Source: Chondrus crispus (taxonomy: Eukaryota; Rhodophyta; Florideophyceae; Gigartinales; Gigartinaceae). Taken from it: a DNA stretch of 31,602 nt. A program made the position numbers and the translations under genes. The notes below the pieces were generated by a model, which was not told where the DNA came from, ran no database searches, and was given only the letters and a program-made list of their open reading frames with translations. Shown here in pieces: positions 29,601 to 31,602 of the stretch. The DNA lies in contig NW_005178523.1 of assembly GCF_000350225.1 (NCBI RefSeq), forward strand, positions 3,517 to 35,118, given 5' to 3'. Position 1 is the stretch's first letter; each line of letters begins with the position of its first letter.

Positions 29601-30047
29601 CGTGCTTGTCAATTGCGCCTCCACGGCGGCCGTTACCCGGCGGTCCAACTCGGACGTTATCCATTTCTCCAATATGGACCTTTGGCCGCGGTGGCCCGGT
29701 GTGGCTGGGATCTTCGCGGCGCATCTGAGCTGCATGATCCCTTCTGGGCAATCGGCCACCACTGTAACCGGCTTTGCTCCAGTTTGGTCGTGTTGGCGTC
29801 TTTTGAGGAGCTCCCCTTCCAGCGAAGGGGCGGACGTCGCACACGTCTGCGATCTCGTCCTTTTGCAGGTCAACTTCTCACTGTAAGCCGTGCGGGCCTT
29901 CGTCGGGAGGCTGCGCATTTCCGAGCGGGATGACGTTCCTAGCACGGGAACTCTGCAAGGGAGGCATGGAGCGTGCTCTTTTGAGCCTGGTGGCCTCGAC
30001 CTTTGCAGGATGTTGTCTCTCAATTTGCAACCGTCTTCAATCTCCAT
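26628..30047 (-). CDS. Gag-like protein of the array element, copy 2 (1139 aa)
   Basis: Same length and layout as copy 1, with ATG at 30045-30047 and TAA at 26628-26630. By eye I count 11 residue differences, among them SRIVGE for SRILGE, AEAFAE for AEAYAE, GLSQED for GLSKED and ILTSF for IPTSF at the end. None touches the cysteines of the duplicated module (651-664, 825-837) or introduces a stop. Most base differences between the copies change a residue, which gives no sign of purifying selection since they separated; the intact frames may simply reflect a recent duplication. Confidence 0.75.
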   Translation of the reverse strand: MEIEDGCKLRDNILQRSRPPGSKEHAPCLPCRVPVLGTSSRSEMRSLPTKARTAYSEKLTCKRTRSQTCATSAPSLEGELLKRRQHDQTGAKPVTVVADCPEGIMQLRCAAKIPATPGHRGQRSILEKWITSELDRRVTAAVEAQLTSTLRKIVEDHSRTLVRSAVDEVVGRGPFWDTITSTVADVTRAEVRARAPQLERLPLATTDVLPPSLTRGNARPQYPHMGRETPWGGEERDGRLQAQDMGQPPTFPPGAGRVVLPTQKYRRKVEGKGYETDGSEASDSTRDETDSSADDFEVDVRHVRRIRPLNDLFKKVMDYRRYRLHNRSGRYNAKVASMVSRAGKRMALQMKGVTFSGDDPIAVLNFLSRFTAACNQNGVHEGAAVWCFQFFMTGTALAKVQSRIVGEFGVVDARRDEMLSSYPEAVNYLLRTFATNEVIAEAFAEVTGFIQSPRMTEAEYGDCLWKKTLRCGNVFSDNRLKSLFVEGLLPAIRTQMRHHLTTHPRVAFTELKQYAEGVGIAYRGGKNYPAVTRSRYHLRPRTGRPHSSLLISDESPETCPVKEANGVCDSPLGMTVEAAAVQSPLGNHTTDTTSCSGTKTPRDVGSTPQKSKTSLWKEEYSNGEWPWRDPRGDVGFRSRHSRLDPSHRVDRCRICLSVYRPCCHGLSQEDRVRMLALRERNFKAKGYASATVHSESHRKRRTRRSRKGKKVPTDSESEKVPSREERINASEVVVAAPEKDQSQANREDRKGNRGTIPCGACDEPPGGAPEDNRLGRNRETGKRISRSSQGKRAEKKRGKSSPGPTGGKLSRSGRRRSSSDDETPCPLCLSPSRPCCPDLTEDLRVRLLSHRERNSFRQDIARLVRELEALNGRKDVAGPAREEEKPRPDHTVEVCLIPRDRSLPRLNERKRSTPVGARSEPQPRGRLDTRHSKPHTGHKGSTLSGGWRRTPNWEKYKPTKGTPRVPRIRRGRQRPHAPSNLQVRGRHQKLVRYGQGCLTAQTELQREPRKGQSEKVLLIGGMLRQPQFTPKFPRSDKPKKANRPQRTFKKTPKKNRARGRTRNILKSRTGETFKVDGALEKRPHLCRWRSTNPVRVAVAETLPGKGQKKPRRDFITVPPGYVVLLVDCTTRLGKILTSF

Positions 30048-30069
30048 TCCGAATCGGATCTCGTGAATT

Positions 30070-30086
30070 CCTAGAAGCTTTCTAGG
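30070..30086 (-). other. Leader hairpin, copy 2
   Basis: Same CCTAGAA/TTCTAGG hairpin as at 23959-23975, between the primer-binding site and the gag ATG of unit 2. Confidence 0.6.
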
Positions 30087-30097
30087 TTGGGAGACCA
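30085..30097 (-). other. Candidate primer-binding site, copy 2
   Basis: TGGTCTCCCAACC on the minus strand, two bases from the end of LTR 3. It differs by one base from the copy at 23974-23986. Confidence 0.6.
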
Positions 30098-30682
30098 GTT
30101 GTAATAATATGGATCCTTCCGGTTCGGTATTAATCCGTCACGGAGGGGGTGTCCACGGTAGCGGTAAATTACAACGCCAGCAACCTCACTAGGAGGGTGG
30201 CTTGTGCGAGACCGAAACGGACGAAGGGAGATGCTACCCCTGAAGACGGGAGGTGAGTCCTAATTAGGAAGTTGGGGGCTAGCTCAGAGGGTATGGGGTA
30301 GCTGGTTTATTCTCCGGGAGGGAGGCAGTTCCTCTCTAGTACGTCTGCCTCCCTCGGGTCTCAAGCTACTGTACGACTACTGTACAGTAGCTATCATAAC
30401 TACTGTAAGAGACACCTCCCGTGTACACGTGTGTCACTGTGCCCCTGGCACCACGTGTACACGGACCTGTAAACTAGAACACGTGTGCTGTCACTGCAGC
30501 TTGCACGTGTTCACTACACAACGTATGGTACCTGTAAATTAGGCCACTCTAGCTACTGTAGAGCGTCCGAGAACGGAATTGTCATACTTCTACATTCCCC
30601 TCTTCTTGGACTGCGCCACGCCCCGGGGCGCACTGTGTGTCCGTTAACACACGTGGCGATGTGGCCACGAGGCAGCTAAATT

Positions 30683-31426
30683 TCACTTCCAAAACGCGTG
30701 TGCGCCCTCTGCGTGCGCAGTGCCACGAGAGTAGCATCCACGTGTAGCGCGTACGCAATATTTTCGCAGATTTTCCGAATCGGTCTTTGCCAGCCTTTGG
30801 CGCACGGTGCCACTGCAGTAGCATCCACGTGTCGCCCGTGCCCTATAATTTTCCCAGATTTTCCGAATCGGTCTTGGTACCCCCTGTGCGGGCGGCGGCA
30901 CGCGCCGCAATTTGCGACGGGTGTGTCGCAACTGCGGCATACTGTACGCATGGGCGCATACAGCGCGCGCAGCCGAGACAGGCTGAGGGAGACCCTTCGT
31001 GGGGAGGCGCGGTGGTGAGCGCATTTTCCCTAATTGGGCCTTCCGAGCGCGACAGTCGACGGCGCGGGCGCGGGCGCGGGCAGCGAGGCTGCAGCAGGGA
31101 GCCGTGCACCGGGTGCAGTGCGGCGCGAGGGTGCCGGACGTGTTCATGGTCTCCCGCAATGGGGTTCGTCCGTCATCGGGGTTGTCTTCCTTCGTACTGT
31201 TCGGCGACGCCCGGTGCCTGCGCTCTCCCGTACAGGGTTTCTTCCAGCGGCTATCGTCGTCGCTGCGTCCATGATGGGTCGTTCGTGCGTAATTAATATC
31301 CATGTGGGGTCGGGACTTCGCCTTCGTTAGGCTAGTGACTGCCCGATCGGGTTTTTCCTTTGCCATAAAAAACGGCCTTTTTGCCAGTAAAACGTGCCTG
31401 GATTTCTCGTCTTCGAGGCTTGTCAT
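30683..31426 (-). CDS. LTR-borne open frame, copy 3 (247 aa)
   Basis: Counterpart of 18455-19198 with only a few substitutions. The frame is intact in this copy too. No family recognised. Confidence 0.25.
   Translation of the reverse strand: MTSLEDEKSRHVLLAKRPFFMAKEKPDRAVTSLTKAKSRPHMDINYARTTHHGRSDDDSRWKKPCTGERRHRASPNSTKEDNPDDGRTPLRETMNTSGTLAPHCTRCTAPCCSLAARARARAVDCRARKAQLGKMRSPPRLPTKGLPQPVSAARAVCAHAYSMPQLRHTRRKLRRVPPPAQGVPRPIRKIWENYRARATRGCYCSGTVRQRLAKTDSENLRKYCVRATRGCYSRGTAHAEGAHAFWK
30720..30883. repeat. 87-nt tandem repeat, two copies, LTR 3
   Basis: Copies start at 30720 and 30807. Sequence agrees with LTR 1 rather than LTR 2 at the diagnostic sites (gcgtacgca). Confidence 0.85.
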
Positions 31427-31602
31427 CGTAAATTAACGAGCTCCCATTGGACATTCCCTAAAATGGTCGTGCCTCAAACCGCCTCTTAGAACCGCCACCA
31501 ATTTCCTTTTGGGCGTTCCCATTGGGCATTACCATTTTTGGTCGATTTTTCACGTAACGCGCTCCACTCTCGTCCACCAGCTTGCCTCCTTTCCAGCACA
31601 CT

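Larger units (their letters stand above)
23989..30099 (-). mobile_element. Array unit 2: LTR plus gag-only internal region (6111 bp)
   Basis: Nearly identical to unit 1. The LTR part differs most, in a block about 24600-25040 that is divergent and six bases shorter than in units 1 and 3. Outside this block LTR 2 agrees with LTR 3 against LTR 1. The internal region carries the same features (polypurine run 26558-26573, plus-strand TATAAATA 26418-26425, intact gag). It is flanked by LTR 2 and LTR 3, so it could be the original complete insertion. Confidence 0.75.
30100..31588 (-). mobile_element. Array unit 3, partial (LTR 3)
   Basis: Matches the start of units 1 and 2 for 1489 bases, then departs abruptly after cttgcctc at 31588; the last 14 bases (31589-31602) are unrelated. 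In the core block (about 30720-31125) it agrees with LTR 1; outside it mostly agrees with LTR 2. In gag orientation it is the 5' LTR of unit 2. The break may be the true LTR edge, a deletion, or an assembly end; it lacks a CA terminus. Confidence 0.75.

Noticed and set aside
17872..31602. CRISPR array or simple satellite as explanation of the repeats
   Set aside because: The unit is over 6 kb and coding, with LTR features; no short repeats with regular spacers occur.
1..31602. tRNA or rRNA genes
   Set aside because: No cloverleaf with conserved D and T arms and no recognisable rRNA stretch was seen by eye; the cloverleaf-like fold at 18386-18430 lacks tRNA features.

Overview
The window looks like repeat-rich nuclear DNA of a eukaryote, not a prokaryotic, organellar or phage region. 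It carries a Ty1/copia element, a tyrosine-recombinase (DIRS/PAT/Ngaro-type) retroelement, a PIF/Harbinger DNA transposon and a tandem array of LTR/gag units, and only one convincing host gene. Coding stretches are long and uninterrupted, so introns are probably rare. My best guess is an intron-poor alga such as a florideophyte red alga, but this rests on general impression only. Oomycetes and other protists with the same element classes are not excluded.

Layout. 1-1233 (minus): 5' part of a secreted, cysteine-rich gene with ephrin-receptor-like repeats, running off the left edge. 1234-2735: no convincing gene. 2736-7514 (minus): a 4.8-kb tyrosine-recombinase retroelement (gag, RT-RNase H, recombinase) between 248/249-bp direct repeats, with one in-frame TGA in the RT. 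7514-7573: a nearly perfect 60-bp palindrome touching its 5' end. About 7998-11446: a decayed Harbinger transposon with two convergent genes, a NAM/Myb-like accessory protein (plus) and a DDE transposase (minus). A broken WD40-repeat gene fragment lies between them. 12327-about 15400 (minus): a broken Ty1/copia pol lacking gag and protease. About 15400-17871: a GC-rich block full of four-base-loop hairpins, with a TATA/poly(A)-like pair near its right end; it may be an LTR of another element. 17872-31588: a tandem array of about 6.11-kb units (two complete, a third partial).

Each array unit reads, on the minus strand: LTR, candidate primer-binding site two bases after the LTR, a 52-nt leader with a hairpin, one intact 1139-residue gag-like ORF, then non-coding sequence and the next LTR. 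No protease, reverse transcriptase, RNase H or integrase is visible. It is therefore best read as a non-autonomous gag-only LTR element in the order LTR-gag-LTR-gag-LTR. The protein has a retrotransposon capsid-like region and a duplicated cysteine module unlike the usual CCHC zinc knuckle. This array, its hairpin-rich LTRs and the mosaic middle LTR are the most unusual content of the window.

Limits: everything was read by eye. Family names rest on motif order and catalytic residues. LTR inner edges, Harbinger termini and copia LTRs could not be fixed.
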